A stretch of DNA of 64,000 bases from Palleronia salina. Lineage in GTDB: Bacteria > Pseudomonadota > Alphaproteobacteria > Rhodobacterales > Rhodobacteraceae. The stretch spans positions 1 to 64,000 of the forward strand of contig NZ_FQZA01000010.1 of NCBI RefSeq assembly GCF_900141995.1, read 5' to 3'. Under the pieces are notes generated by a model that worked only from the letters and a program-made list of their open reading frames with translations, ran no database searches and had not been told where the DNA came from. Every line of letters starts with the position of its first letter. Positions within the stretch are counted from its first letter, which is position 1. Shown here piece by piece: positions 29,552 through 39,464 of the stretch. The translations under genes and the position numbers were made by a program.

Positions 29552-30982
29552 TCAGCCCCGGGCGGCGTTCAGGCCCTTGCGGGTCTCGGGCGTGGCCAGC
29601 TGGTCGTGCAGGTCTTCGAACTGGCGATAGGCCGTGCGCCGGTCGCCCGCGTTCAGGTGCGCATAGGCCCGCATGATCGCGAGATCGCGGCGGATGCCAC
29701 CGGTCAGCCGTTCGAGCGCGTCGAGATACGTGATCGAGCCCCGGAAATCGTCCTGCTGGAAGGCCCGCACGCCGCGCTGGTCCAGGATGACCGCCTCGAC
29801 CTGCAACCGCTGCTCGTCCGTCAGGTCAGTGGTCGCTGCAAGCCGGGCGGCATCCTCGGTCATCTGGTTGGCGAGGAAGGCCAGGATCATGCCGAACCGT
29901 GCATCCCGCCGGACGACGGCGTCGAGCCCCGAGGTCGAGACGGTGCGGAAGGCCGCCAGCGCCTCGAGCGATCGGTTCTGGTTGTAGGCGCACCAGCCGC
30001 GCTCGTAGAGCACGTCGACCGAGCGCGGCGCCGTCGAGCGGTCGAGGCACTGCGCCCAGGCCCCGGCCCGCGCCGCCTCGCGCACCGAAGCCACCCGGGC
30101 GTCGCCCGTGTCGGGCAGCGCGCCCCGTGGCGGGGTGGCGCCCGCCTCCGGCGCGACCGGCACCGTCCGAGCGGGCGGGGTCGATGGCGCCGCCACGGCG
30201 CGACTGGCGGGCCGGGCCGTGGCCGTCCGGGCCGGCGCGGACGGGGCGGCATCGCCGGCGCCCAGCAGCTGCGCCTCGGCCGTGTCGATCGAGGCCCGCG
30301 CGGCGGGACGGCGGGCGCGGGCGAATTCGGCCAGCGTGCGCGTGTCGGCCGGGGTGCCGATGGAATGGGCCTTCTGCAAGGTGGCGACCAGCACGCCGGT
30401 ATCGGTGCAGCTGCCCAGGACCCCGCGATAGGTGGCCAGCGCCGCGCCCGTGTCGCCGGTCTTGTGCTGCATCGTCGCCAGTTGCCACGCGTTGTTCACC
30501 CGGTCGCAGCGCAGGATGGACGGATTCGCCCGGACCGCCGCGATGGCGGCGGGGGCGTCGCCGGCGGCGATGGCACCGTCGAACGCGGCCTGCGTTTCGG
30601 CCAGCGACAACAGCTCCTCCATCTCGGCCGGCGGCTGCCAGTCGGGATGGACCGCCTTGAGGTGATCAAGTCGCCCGCGGGCCGCTTCGAGATTGCCGAT
30701 CTCGATCAGCCGCCAGACGCGATTGGCCTCGTCGCCGGGGCCGTCGGTCGCCGACGCGCCACTGCCGATCCGGGTCAGGTCGTTGGGCGGCGCCCAATCG
30801 GGATAACGCGCCTTCAGCCGGGCGAGCTCGGCGCTGGCGGACCTGCGGTCGCCGGTCTCGACGTAGTATTTCAGCGCGCGCAGCTCGGCGGCGGGAAGAT
30901 CGCGGGCCTCGGCCACGGGCGACACGGCGGCAAGGGCGAGGGCCAGCAGGGCGGCACGGTGCGGGATCAGATGGGGAAGCAT
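29552..30982 (-). CDS. Cellulose operon TPR-like exported protein
   Basis: A 476-residue protein with a signal peptide (ending near VAEA, residue 26), then helical repeats of TPR character with recurring RLKARYPDW and LKAVHPDWQPP motifs, then an Ala/Pro-rich linker (about residues 255-300), then further TPR-like helices. It is the last gene of the bcs operon and overlaps bcsZ by 16 bp. Its place matches the periplasmic TPR part of BcsC, but there is no visible C-terminal beta-barrel. It may be a scaffold for export. Confidence 0.72.
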   Translation of the reverse strand: MLPHLIPHRAALLALALAAVSPVAEARDLPAAELRALKYYVETGDRRSASAELARLKARYPDWAPPNDLTRIGSGASATDGPGDEANRVWRLIEIGNLEAARGRLDHLKAVHPDWQPPAEMEELLSLAETQAAFDGAIAAGDAPAAIAAVRANPSILRCDRVNNAWQLATMQHKTGDTGAALATYRGVLGSCTDTGVLVATLQKAHSIGTPADTRTLAEFARARRPAARASIDTAEAQLLGAGDAAPSAPARTATARPASRAVAAPSTPPARTVPVAPEAGATPPRGALPDTGDARVASVREAARAGAWAQCLDRSTAPRSVDVLYERGWCAYNQNRSLEALAAFRTVSTSGLDAVVRRDARFGMILAFLANQMTEDAARLAATTDLTDEQRLQVEAVILDQRGVRAFQQDDFRGSITYLDALERLTGGIRRDLAIMRAYAHLNAGDRRTAYRQFEDLHDQLATPETRKGLNAARG

Positions 30983-32037
30983 TCGGGAAGCACGTCCATT
31001 TGGGCGAGATAGGCGAAAAGGTGAAGCGTGGCGGGGTAATAGGGCTGCGCGGCGTCGAAGGGCGGCATGGCCGAGCCCATGTTGCGATCGACTGCGCAGG
31101 CGGTCAGCGCCGCGATGGCGCGGTAGCCGGGATCGGCCGAGGTCTCGAGCACGGCACCGGTCGTCCCGTCGACCACCGTCGCCGTCAGCCCGTCGGGCAC
31201 CGCGCGGGCCGAGCCCGGCGCGTAGGCACGCGCCACGGCCGGGTGGTCCGGTCGGGCCGACCAGATCATCCAGAGCGGCACGCGCAGCGATTCGTAGCCG
31301 GCGTTGGACGAGAATTGCAGCGCGTTGCCGAAGCCCCCGGCGGTCACCTCGACCCAGTCGGGCACGGGACCGAGCCGCGCCAGGTCGGCAAGCAATTCGT
31401 TTCCGTCCCGCGCCGCCGCCACCAGACGGGCGTCGCGGAACCGCGCGCCCAGCTCCTGCATGGCGCGCAGCATGTAATAGGACGGGTTGATCACGTGGCC
31501 GCCGTCGATGGCGAAGCCCTCGGCCCCCGGCACGAGCAACAGTCGCCCCTCCTGCCCCGGCCAGGGCGTGATGCAGCGGGCCGACAAGGCGGCGACGGTC
31601 GCCCCGGCGCGGCTGGCCAGCGTGGGCCGGTCGAACCGGTCGGCCCCGCGCATGAGCGCCCAGGCAAAGAACAGGTCCGCATCCGACGCGTTGTTGCGGT
31701 CGGGCACGGGCGTGGCCGCGTCCGGCAGCCAGCGCCAGCAGAGCAGCGCGTCGTCGCGCAGGGCCAGGTGCGCCAGCGTCCAGTCCAGCATGGCGTCGAA
31801 CGCCGTCTCGTCGCCCAGAGCGCTGGCCAGCACCATGCCATAGCCCTGCCCCTCGGAATGGCTTGCACCGCCCTGAAGGCCGTCGACCACCCGGCCCGAT
31901 GCCTCGAGATGCGCCGCTTTCCACGCCGCCCAGGCGCGGGCCAGCGGGTGGTCGCCCGCCCCGGACGCCGCCAGGGCACGGCCGTTACGGGCCAGCGGCA
32001 ACGCCGCCAGGCCCGCCAGCAGATCGCGCCGCCGCAT
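30967..32037 (-). CDS. bcsZ: Endo-1,4-beta-glucanase, glycoside hydrolase family 8
   Basis: BcsZ trims or disentangles nascent cellulose in the periplasm. The 356-residue protein begins with a twin-arginine-like signal (RRRDLLAGLAALPLA) and has the GH8 motif SEGQGYGM with the catalytic acid Glu-62, followed by ASDADLFFAWAL with the catalytic Asp region. An aromatic substrate cleft is supported by WRWLP and PSYYMLRA. The start overlaps the bcsB stop at 32037. Confidence 0.9.
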   Translation of the reverse strand: MRRRDLLAGLAALPLARNGRALAASGAGDHPLARAWAAWKAAHLEASGRVVDGLQGGASHSEGQGYGMVLASALGDETAFDAMLDWTLAHLALRDDALLCWRWLPDAATPVPDRNNASDADLFFAWALMRGADRFDRPTLASRAGATVAALSARCITPWPGQEGRLLLVPGAEGFAIDGGHVINPSYYMLRAMQELGARFRDARLVAAARDGNELLADLARLGPVPDWVEVTAGGFGNALQFSSNAGYESLRVPLWMIWSARPDHPAVARAYAPGSARAVPDGLTATVVDGTTGAVLETSADPGYRAIAALTACAVDRNMGSAMPPFDAAQPYYPATLHLFAYLAQMDVLPECFPI

Positions 32038-34469
32038 CAATCCGGCCTCCGCGTCAGGACGACCAGCCGCAGGGCGAGGGCCGCGAAGACAAGGGCCACG
32101 CCGAACAGCGCCGCGGTGAAATAGAGCGGGCGCCACGACGCGTAATTCCCGGCCACTTGCCGGAAGTTGGCGAGGGTCAGACGCTCGCGCAGCTCGGGCA
32201 TGCGGCGGCTGTCGGCCCAGCTGCGCCAGGTGTCGTCATGGCCCAGCACCGCCATCTGGCCGTTCGGTCCCGCGATGCTGCGCCGGCCCGCCGCCAGTCG
32301 CGCGGCCACGTGGGCGAAATCCGTCCGGGGGCCCAGCACCAGCCACAGGCGGTCGGGCCGGGCCACGTCCAGTTGCAACAGGATCGCCTGCCCACGCTGC
32401 GCGTCGAGCCAGGCATCGGCGTCGGCATCGGCGTCCGGCAGCAGCCGTGCCTGGACGGCGGCGACGTTCGCGGCGACCGTGCCCACCGCTTGCCCGAACA
32501 GGCCGGCCAGGCGGGCGGTGCGCGGCGGCTCGGACCCGGCGACGGGGCCGATGAAGGGGCTGTCATCTGGCACCTCGCCGATCCGGGCATCATACGCCGG
32601 CGGCGGCAGCTCGACGATGGGCGACTTGGTCAGGACGTCGCGCAGGGCCAGCGGCGAGAAGCTATAATCCCCCATGGGAAGTCGCGGCAGGGCATCGGCG
32701 CTCAGCACGGTGAGATGCGCCGCGCCCTCGGACGGCATCCCGAGCGCGGTGACCAGCGACAGCCGGTCGGCCATCGACAAATCCGCGGCCCCCGACGATG
32801 CCAGGTCGAGATTCCCCGCCCGCAGCGCCGCGGTGGCCCCGCGCAGGTCCGGCACGCGCATCCGTGGCGAGGCGGGAACGGCCAGTGTCGTGCTGCCCCG
32901 GATCTCGAGCTTGGGGAATGCGTTCTCGGGGCAGGCGAAGTCCGACGGTGCGCCGGGGATCAGCGCTTCGAATTGCAGAAGATTGGGCCCCTCGCGCAGA
33001 AGGTTGGCGGCGAACTTGACCGGGAATTGTTCGATCAAGACGCCGCCTTCGTCCACCAGAGGCAGCAGGCGGACCGTCTCGCCGTTAACCTTGATCAGCA
33101 GCTTGGCCTCGTTCGGCAGCTTGCGCGCGTAGGCGTAGTCAAGATGCAGGACCGCCTTCTGCGCGGTCAGGATCAACCAGTCGCGCGGCAGGGTGAAGAC
33201 CTGGCTGCGGTGGAAATAATGCGACGAGGTGCGGATGGTCTGCATGCCCAGATCCGACAGGCGCACCGGCCCGCCGGGCCGCATGAGGGTTCCGGCGCCC
33301 ACCGACAGCCCACTGGTCGGCGACAGACCGGGCGCCTCTTCCCGCGCGTGGGCCATCAGCTCGTCGAACGCCACGCCAAGGGCGGCGTCCACGTGCTGGT
33401 TCGAGGATTGGGGGTCGAGCCGCAGGACCAGCACCTCGGCCCCGTCGCCGGCGCGACGGAACTCCATGTCCGGGCGGCCGTCATCGATGGCCAGCGCGCC
33501 ACGGTGGATCAGGGTGATGCGGGCGTGCGAGGGCCCTTCGGGTGCCGCCTCGACCTCATCCGTCGTGTCCTCGGCGCTGGCGGGCGCGTCGTCTTCCGCG
33601 GGCGCCGCGACCACCGGCCAGCCACTGCTTTCGGCATAGCGCAGGGTGTGACCGCCGACCATCCGGCCGAGCCGGTACGCCGCGATGTCCAGCGTGGCCG
33701 CGACCCCCTCGGCGATGCCACCCGGATCGCGCAGCTCGATCGCGCGTCCCGCCACCGCGTCGCTCGCCACGGCGGCCACGAAGTCCGCGGATCCCGAGAT
33801 CATCGGGCGTTCGTCGATGAGCGCGCCCGACGTCGCCAGGTCGAGATCGGTCCAAAGGTCGAACGCCGCCTCGGGCCCGCAATAGATGCGGTGCACCTGC
33901 GACAGCGCGATGCGGACGCGGTTCGCGCCGGGCAGCCAGACGTTCGACGGAACGGCCAGGCTGTCCGGCGCGTCGCCGGACGACTTGCCCAAGGGGAACG
34001 TGCCCACCGACACGTCGTTCACGAAGACTTCCATCGATGACCTGTCGGGCAGGACATCCACACCGCTTTCGTGGTCCAGCACCAGCTGTCCCCGGGGGGT
34101 GCCCTGGGGCAGGAACAAAGTGAACTCGGCCTCGGGAAATTCACCCTGCAACCGCAGGCGGGTCTGACCGGGCAGGATCGGCATGGGCGACAGCAGCGGC
34201 GACAGGATCGGTTCGCGGGCCTCGACCGCGACGGGGACCGGCCCGTTGGCGGGCCGGTGGAATTGCATGCGCGCCGCGGCGGCGGAAGGCAGGTCCATCT
34301 CGCCCGCGACCACGTCGATATTGCCGCTGGCCGGCGCGGTCTCGTCGACCGCCGTAAGGTCGGGGATGCGGATCATGCCGCCCTCTTCGGCCGGGGCCAT
34401 CGCGGGCGCGGCGGCCAGTGTGCAGGCCGCCAGGGCCGCGAAGATGATCGTATGCGAGCGAAGGGTCAT
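32037..34469 (-). CDS. bcsB: Cellulose synthase periplasmic subunit BcsB
   Basis: BcsB guides the glucan across the periplasm and anchors BcsA. The 810-residue protein has a signal peptide, two carbohydrate-binding/ferredoxin-like modules (LVLDHESGVDVLPDRSSMEV and later YFHRSQVFTLPRDWLILTAQ), and a single C-terminal membrane helix (about residues 778-800, YFTAALFGVALVFAALAL), as in the BcsA-BcsB structure. The ATG overlaps the bcsA stop by 4 bp. Confidence 0.93.
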   Translation of the reverse strand: MTLRSHTIIFAALAACTLAAAPAMAPAEEGGMIRIPDLTAVDETAPASGNIDVVAGEMDLPSAAAARMQFHRPANGPVPVAVEAREPILSPLLSPMPILPGQTRLRLQGEFPEAEFTLFLPQGTPRGQLVLDHESGVDVLPDRSSMEVFVNDVSVGTFPLGKSSGDAPDSLAVPSNVWLPGANRVRIALSQVHRIYCGPEAAFDLWTDLDLATSGALIDERPMISGSADFVAAVASDAVAGRAIELRDPGGIAEGVAATLDIAAYRLGRMVGGHTLRYAESSGWPVVAAPAEDDAPASAEDTTDEVEAAPEGPSHARITLIHRGALAIDDGRPDMEFRRAGDGAEVLVLRLDPQSSNQHVDAALGVAFDELMAHAREEAPGLSPTSGLSVGAGTLMRPGGPVRLSDLGMQTIRTSSHYFHRSQVFTLPRDWLILTAQKAVLHLDYAYARKLPNEAKLLIKVNGETVRLLPLVDEGGVLIEQFPVKFAANLLREGPNLLQFEALIPGAPSDFACPENAFPKLEIRGSTTLAVPASPRMRVPDLRGATAALRAGNLDLASSGAADLSMADRLSLVTALGMPSEGAAHLTVLSADALPRLPMGDYSFSPLALRDVLTKSPIVELPPPAYDARIGEVPDDSPFIGPVAGSEPPRTARLAGLFGQAVGTVAANVAAVQARLLPDADADADAWLDAQRGQAILLQLDVARPDRLWLVLGPRTDFAHVAARLAAGRRSIAGPNGQMAVLGHDDTWRSWADSRRMPELRERLTLANFRQVAGNYASWRPLYFTAALFGVALVFAALALRLVVLTRRPD

Positions 34470-36892
34470 TGGCCGCGCTCCATCCCCTGGGCGCCGGATC
34501 CGGTGGCGCGCAACCCGGCAAAGGCGGCGGCAGGCTCGGCCACCAGGTCGTCATCTGTCTCGGGCGCGAAGGGCACGGTCTGACCGGTGGCCGCGAAATC
34601 CTCGTACCCTGCGAAAGCCACGATATGGGCCGGCGGCTCGAGCGCGATGGTCGAGTGCAGCGCCCGTTGCGCGGCGCGGCGGCGGCGCCCCGGCTCGGCC
34701 GCCAGCGCGGCAAAGGCCGACACGGTGCCGCGCAGCGACAGCCGCAGGATATACAGGATACCGCCCAGCAAGCCCTTCTCGTGGAAGTAATGATCGCGCA
34801 TGGCGGCCCAGCGGCTTGATCTGCCATAGATCATCTGCGCCACCGTCTCGGCCACGATGGTCGGCTGGTTCTCGTCGTAGGCGATGCCCATGGCGATCTT
34901 GCCGCGCTCGCGGCGGGACCAGCGGACATGGCCCGAGATCGGGTGCGCCAGCGACGGCGCCTCGACCAGCGCGGGCAGGACGCGCAGCGGTGCCCCCTCG
35001 GCCACCTGGCCGGGCGCGATGTCGGGGCCATCGGCGATCTCCAGCGACAGGCCCGACAGGGAGCCATCGATGACCGTCGCGGCCATCTTGCGGTTCGGAT
35101 GCCCCGCCAGCGCGACGATGGCAGGCTCGTCGAGCTTGACGCGCGGGGCGCCCCGGCGCTGTTGCGTCTCGCGCACGCAAGCCAGCGCGGCGCCCACGAG
35201 CACGAGGTTGAAGACCGCCCAGCCGCCCACGACCTGCAGCACCTCGCGGTCGCCGGGATAAAGCGAATACCGCACGCCCGCCGCGACGACGCCCAGCGCC
35301 AGCAGGCCGAACAGCCAGAACAGCGGCGCGGCGATCGGGCTGATCGCGGTTTCGTCCAGGGTTTCGTCCTTGGCGGTGACGTTGAACCGGGCCGCGCGCG
35401 GTTTCGCGAAGGTGCGCAGGACCGCGCGGCTGAGATAGGGCGCCTGCGCCGTCTCGTAGAGCTCGGACATCAAGGGCCACCGGGTCCGGTTGAACAGCGC
35501 GTTCTGCACGATGAAGGACGTGGCCACATAGGTCGCCATGTAGGCCACGACCTCGGCCCGGGTGGCGACGAAGATCTCGAGCCCGAAGAACAGGTACGCC
35601 AGCGGCGCCAGCAGGAACACCATTCGCACCAGCGGGAAGAACCAGAAGCTCATGGAGTTCACGTAGCACAGGCGCTGGGTCACGCTCAGGCCGCGGCGCA
35701 TCAGCGGATTCTTCAGCAGCAGCATCTGCATCATGCCCGTGGCCCAGCGCCCGCGCTGCTGGATGAAGCTGACGAAGCTTTCGGGCTGAAGCCCGGCGAT
35801 CATGGCGCGGTTGACGTAGATCGACCGCCACCCCGAGGCGTGGATGTCCAGCGCGGTCTCGGCGTCCTCGGTGATGGTCTCACCCGAGAAACCGCCGACA
35901 CTGTCCAGCGCATCGCGCCGGATCAGCGCGGCCGAGCCGCAGAAGAACGCGCCGTCCCAGCGATCCAGCCCCCGGTGGATATGACCGTAGAACATCTCGT
36001 TCTCGGGGGGACAGTGGCTGACCGTGCCCACGTTGCGCATGATCGGATCGGGGTTGAGGAAGAAATGCGGGGTCTGCACGAGGAACAGGTCGTCGTGCTT
36101 CAGGAAATACCCCGCGGTCCGCGCCAGGAAATCGCGGCTGGGCACGTGGTCGGCATCGAACACCGCGACCAGGTCACCGTCGAGCAGGGCCAGCGCTGCC
36201 GTCATGTTGCCAGCCTTCGCATGTTCGTTGCGGGCCCGGGTGGAATAAATCACCCCGAGATCGGCACAGAGCGCCTGGAGCTCGGCCCGCCGCTCGGCCG
36301 CAGCCCGTGCCGTCGCCGGATCCTCGCTGTTGATCCGCTGGTCCGTGCCGCCATCGTCGCACAGCACCACGCGCAGCTTCTCGGCCGGGTAGTGCATGTT
36401 CCGGCACGCGGCCAGCGTCACCTTCAGCATCGCGGCCGGCTCGTTATAGCTGGGCACCAGCACGTCAACGGTGGGCAGCTCATCCACCCGCACGGTCGGC
36501 GGCACCGGCCGTGTCAGCGGATCGGCGGTCATGAAGGTCGTGAGGAAGAAAACGAGGATCGCGTAGGTCTCGGTGATCAGCAGCAGCATGGCGCAGGTGA
36601 AGGACAGCGGCGCGTCGAGCCCCGGCAGCGTTTCGGTCACCCGCCAGATCCAGTAGCGCAGGACCAGCGCCCCGGCGATCGCCAGAAGCGCGAAGCGGGG
36701 CGCGGCCCGGTCGGCCATCGGGCGCAACAACACGACGCACAGCACGCCCGTCACCCCCAGAAGAGCCTGGGCCCAGGTCGAGATCGGGATCGACGCCAAG
36801 ATCACGCCGATGGCGCCCACCAGGACCCACAGGCTGACCGACGCCGCTTCGGCAAGCGGAAGCTGCCGGCTGGATTTGAAGAAGAACGCCAT
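34466..36892 (-). CDS. bcsA: Cellulose synthase catalytic subunit, UDP-forming
   Basis: BcsA polymerises UDP-glucose to cellulose and extrudes it through its own channel. In the 808-residue product I see DDGGTD (179-184), DAD (246-248), the acceptor-site TED (341-343), QQRGRW (378-383) and the gating loop FNVTAK (503-508). A PilZ domain follows with RRGAPR (579-584) and DGSLSG (609-614), the c-di-GMP site. Eight or so TM helices surround the GT2 domain. The protein is therefore expected to be switched on by c-di-GMP; no cyclase gene is nearby. Confidence 0.97.
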   Translation of the reverse strand: MAFFFKSSRQLPLAEAASVSLWVLVGAIGVILASIPISTWAQALLGVTGVLCVVLLRPMADRAAPRFALLAIAGALVLRYWIWRVTETLPGLDAPLSFTCAMLLLITETYAILVFFLTTFMTADPLTRPVPPTVRVDELPTVDVLVPSYNEPAAMLKVTLAACRNMHYPAEKLRVVLCDDGGTDQRINSEDPATARAAAERRAELQALCADLGVIYSTRARNEHAKAGNMTAALALLDGDLVAVFDADHVPSRDFLARTAGYFLKHDDLFLVQTPHFFLNPDPIMRNVGTVSHCPPENEMFYGHIHRGLDRWDGAFFCGSAALIRRDALDSVGGFSGETITEDAETALDIHASGWRSIYVNRAMIAGLQPESFVSFIQQRGRWATGMMQMLLLKNPLMRRGLSVTQRLCYVNSMSFWFFPLVRMVFLLAPLAYLFFGLEIFVATRAEVVAYMATYVATSFIVQNALFNRTRWPLMSELYETAQAPYLSRAVLRTFAKPRAARFNVTAKDETLDETAISPIAAPLFWLFGLLALGVVAAGVRYSLYPGDREVLQVVGGWAVFNLVLVGAALACVRETQQRRGAPRVKLDEPAIVALAGHPNRKMAATVIDGSLSGLSLEIADGPDIAPGQVAEGAPLRVLPALVEAPSLAHPISGHVRWSRRERGKIAMGIAYDENQPTIVAETVAQMIYGRSSRWAAMRDHYFHEKGLLGGILYILRLSLRGTVSAFAALAAEPGRRRRAAQRALHSTIALEPPAHIVAFAGYEDFAATGQTVPFAPETDDDLVAEPAAAFAGLRATGSGAQGMERGQ

Positions 36893-36895
36893 GGC

Positions 36896-37567
36896 TCAGC
36901 CCCCGGTCGGCGCCGCGAAGGGCGAGCGGTTCCGCAGGGTCGGTGCGGCGGCGGTGGCCCCAGCCCCCGCCGCCGGTGTGGCCGAAAGGGTCTCGGCCCG
37001 GATCGGCGCGAGCGCGGCACGCGCGTCGCCCCGTACGCAGTTGCGCATCATCACGTCGACCGCCGCCGCGCGGCCGGGCAGCGGGCGCGCCGACCGGTCC
37101 AGGCTGCGGACGGCGGCGACGCAGGTGACGCCGGGGCCCATGGCCTGTTCGGTCCAGAAGAAAGCGCCCAGCGCATCCGACCCGGTGCGCATGTTGCGAT
37201 TGCTCAGGCTCCGGAACGGATAGGGCGCACCGCCCGAAAGCTCCACGAAGCGCTCCAGGTCGAACCGCGCGCCGCGCAGCGCGCCGCCGCCACGGGTGCG
37301 CAACAGCACGAAATTGTCGCCCGACAGCGACGTGTCGTTGGGCAGCGCGATGCGCTGTTCGCGCACACCCTGAAGGTCCCGCTCGAGCGTCAGAAGCCCT
37401 TGCGGCACGTGCAGCCACGCGCGCTGCGTATCGACCATGCGATACTGCGTCGTTTCCATGCGCTGCTGTATCGTCCGGTTCGACGACAACGCGGTCGGCA
37501 TGCAGCCCGACAGCGCAAGCGCGCCCGCAAGCGCGACACATGCCAATGATATGCGGATACCGTTCAT
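36896..37567 (-). CDS. bcsN: Cellulose biosynthesis protein BcsN, lipoprotein
   Basis: A 223-residue lipoprotein with the lipobox LSGC at Cys-22 (MNGIRISLACVALAG start). The N-terminal block (STNRTIQQRMETTQYRM-like) and the central FFWTEQAMGPGVTCVAAVR segment match what I recall of BcsN, an accessory of rhizobial-type cellulose operons. The C-terminus is Ala/Thr-rich. I chose the ATG at 37567 over one at 37603, which would put a polar leader before the signal. It heads the operon, 3 bp before bcsA. Confidence 0.72.
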   Translation of the reverse strand: MNGIRISLACVALAGALALSGCMPTALSSNRTIQQRMETTQYRMVDTQRAWLHVPQGLLTLERDLQGVREQRIALPNDTSLSGDNFVLLRTRGGGALRGARFDLERFVELSGGAPYPFRSLSNRNMRTGSDALGAFFWTEQAMGPGVTCVAAVRSLDRSARPLPGRAAAVDVMMRNCVRGDARAALAPIRAETLSATPAAGAGATAAAPTLRNRSPFAAPTGG

Positions 37568-37880
37568 CCAGCCCGACCCTCGTCCCACGGCGCCTTGGGG
37601 CACCTTCAGCGCAGGCCGATAGTCGCCGCGAACGTGTCGCGGTTGATCGCTGCCCTGAACCTCAACAATGCGGGCCCGACATGCGCGGTCCCTTGTCCCG
37701 CTTGGTGCGGGATCTTGGCCGGATAAATCGCACGGCGAGACTTACGCGGGCGAGCGCCACGTCAGCCATCGCGTGAACTCCGCAAAACAAGTGGCGGAAA
37801 AATCACGGAAGTTGATGATTTCAGACGATCTCGTGGAAACGCCCAATACCACAGGTTGAATCGGGCGGATCGCGAAACGA
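37568..37880. promoter_or_regulatory. Upstream region of the cellulose operon
   Basis: No gene is supported here. This stretch separates bcsN from the DUF1013 terminator and must hold the bcs promoter. It becomes less GC-rich around 37785-37860. I see no clear sigma-70 pair, operator palindrome or c-di-GMP riboswitch. Confidence 0.4.
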
Positions 37881-37904
37881 AAAAGGGCGGCCAAAGCCGC
37901 CCTT
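37881..37904 (-). terminator. Intrinsic terminator of the DUF1013 gene
   Basis: On the minus strand AAGGGCGGC-TTTG-GCCGCCCTT is followed by a run of T bases. It begins 25 bp past the DUF1013 stop codon. Confidence 0.85.
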
Positions 37905-37928
37905 GTCATACAGAATGTCGTGCGCCGA

Positions 37929-38687
37929 TCAGGGCTGTTCGTCGTCCGAACCGCTTTCGCTCGGCAGGTTGAAGAAGCTGTCGGCGTCGGCCACGTCGCG
38001 GTCGTCTTCCTCTTCCAGCTCCTCGCCCGTGTCCGAAAGGCTGAAGGTCTCGAGCCCCGAGATCGCCGACGGCATCTTGGGCTCGTTGTCTTCACCCAGC
38101 GACTGCTCGGTCGAGACCAGCTTGCGCCGCTCCTCGTCGGACATGACCGCGCCCTCGCGCGCCTTCTTCGCGGCGGCTTTCTGGACCTGCTGGTCCAGCT
38201 CGGTCTGCTTGCACAGGCCCAGGGCGACGGGGTCGATGGGTTCGATGTTGTTGATGTTCCAGTGCGTGCGCTCGCGGATGGCCTGGATCGTCGGCTTGGT
38301 GGTGCCCACCAGCTTGGCGATCTGGCTGTCGGCCAGCTCGGGGTGGAACTTGACCAGCCACAGGATGGATGCCGGGCGGTCCTGCCGCTTGGACAGCGGG
38401 GTATAGCGCGGGCCGCGCCGCTTTTCCTCGCCCACGGCGGACGGGTTGAACTTCAGCTTCAGCTTGTGGAGCGGGTCGGCCTCGGCCTTCTCGATCTCCT
38501 CGGCGGTCAGCTGGTTGTTGGCAACGGGGTCGAAGCCCTTCACACCGGCCGCCACGTCGCCGTCGGCGATGCCCTGCACCTCGAGCTCGTGCAGGCCGCA
38601 GAAATCGGCGACCTGCTTGAAGGTCAGCGTCGTGTTGTCCACCAGCCAGACGGCGGTGGCTTTGGCCATGATCGGCTTTTCGGACAT
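37929..38687 (-). CDS. DUF1013 family protein, putative cell-cycle transcriptional regulator
   Basis: A 252-residue soluble protein with helix-turn-helix-like content: TLTFKQVADFCGLHELEVQGI near the start and LADSQIAKLVGTTKPTIQAIRERTH (about 117-141). The C-terminal third is strongly acidic (EELEEEDDRDVADADS). I know the family as DUF1013; some databases name it TrcR and describe a cell-cycle regulator, a name I give with reserve. The ATG at 38687 follows a GAGGAG site. It has its own terminator, so it is probably monocistronic. Confidence 0.8.
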   Translation of the reverse strand: MSEKPIMAKATAVWLVDNTTLTFKQVADFCGLHELEVQGIADGDVAAGVKGFDPVANNQLTAEEIEKAEADPLHKLKLKFNPSAVGEEKRRGPRYTPLSKRQDRPASILWLVKFHPELADSQIAKLVGTTKPTIQAIRERTHWNINNIEPIDPVALGLCKQTELDQQVQKAAAKKAREGAVMSDEERRKLVSTEQSLGEDNEPKMPSAISGLETFSLSDTGEELEEEDDRDVADADSFFNLPSESGSDDEQP

Positions 38688-38822
38688 CGCTTGGCGCTCC
38701 TCATCTCAGACATGTCTTCCCCGTGGCCCGGATCAGGGGCCGGGCCCCCAGGGCCCAAGTTCGCATTGTCGGGGAACTCAAGGTGCATATAGTCGGCCCG
38801 TGCCTTCGTGGAAAGACCCCAA

Positions 38823-39464
38823 ATGATACGCCTTCGTCACGTCTTCGCCGCCGCGATCCTGCTGTCATCCGGCCCCGCGACCGCGCAGGATCGCGCCGGG
38901 GCGTTCGACTATTACGTCCTCGCGCTGTCCTGGTCGCCCAGCTGGTGCGCGCTTGAAGGCGACGATCGCGGGTCGCCGCAATGCGCCGCGGATGCAGATT
39001 TCGGATGGGTGCTGCACGGGCTGTGGCCGCAATACGACCGGGGCTACCCCGAATATTGCAACACCGCGCAAGCCGACCCCAGCCGCGCCCAGACCGCCGC
39101 CATGGCCGACATCATGGGCGCCCCCGGCGCGGCGTGGTACCAGTGGAAAAAACATGGCCGCTGCGCCGGGCTGGCACCGCGCGACTATTTCGACCGGGCG
39201 CGCCAAGCCTTCGACGCCGTGCAGAAACCGGCGGTGTTCCGGCGGCTCGACACGCCCGTCCGCCTGCCCGCCCGCGTGGTGGAAGAGGCGTTCCTGAAGG
39301 ACAACCCCGGCCTCTTTCCCGATGCGCTGACCGTAACCTGCCGCGACCGCCGCATCCAGGAGGTGCGCATCTGCCTCACGCGCGACCTCGAGCCGCGCCG
39401 CTGCGGCGACGACGTGATCCGCGACTGCACCCAGCGCGACGCGCTTATGGATCCCATCGAATGA
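38823..39464 (+). CDS. Secreted ribonuclease T2 family protein
   Basis: RNase T2 enzymes cut single-stranded RNA through 2-prime,3-prime-cyclic intermediates. The 213-residue product has a signal peptide (cut near ATAQ, residue 22) and both catalytic boxes: VLHGLWPQ with His-65 and YQWKKHGRC with His-111. Six or more Cys residues suit periplasmic disulphides. The ATG at 38823 starts the signal peptide. Its last codons overlap the start of the next gene (ATGA), so it is translationally coupled to an AMP-ligase gene, which is unexpected. Confidence 0.92.
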   Translation: MIRLRHVFAAAILLSSGPATAQDRAGAFDYYVLALSWSPSWCALEGDDRGSPQCAADADFGWVLHGLWPQYDRGYPEYCNTAQADPSRAQTAAMADIMGAPGAAWYQWKKHGRCAGLAPRDYFDRARQAFDAVQKPAVFRRLDTPVRLPARVVEEAFLKDNPGLFPDALTVTCRDRRIQEVRICLTRDLEPRRCGDDVIRDCTQRDALMDPIE

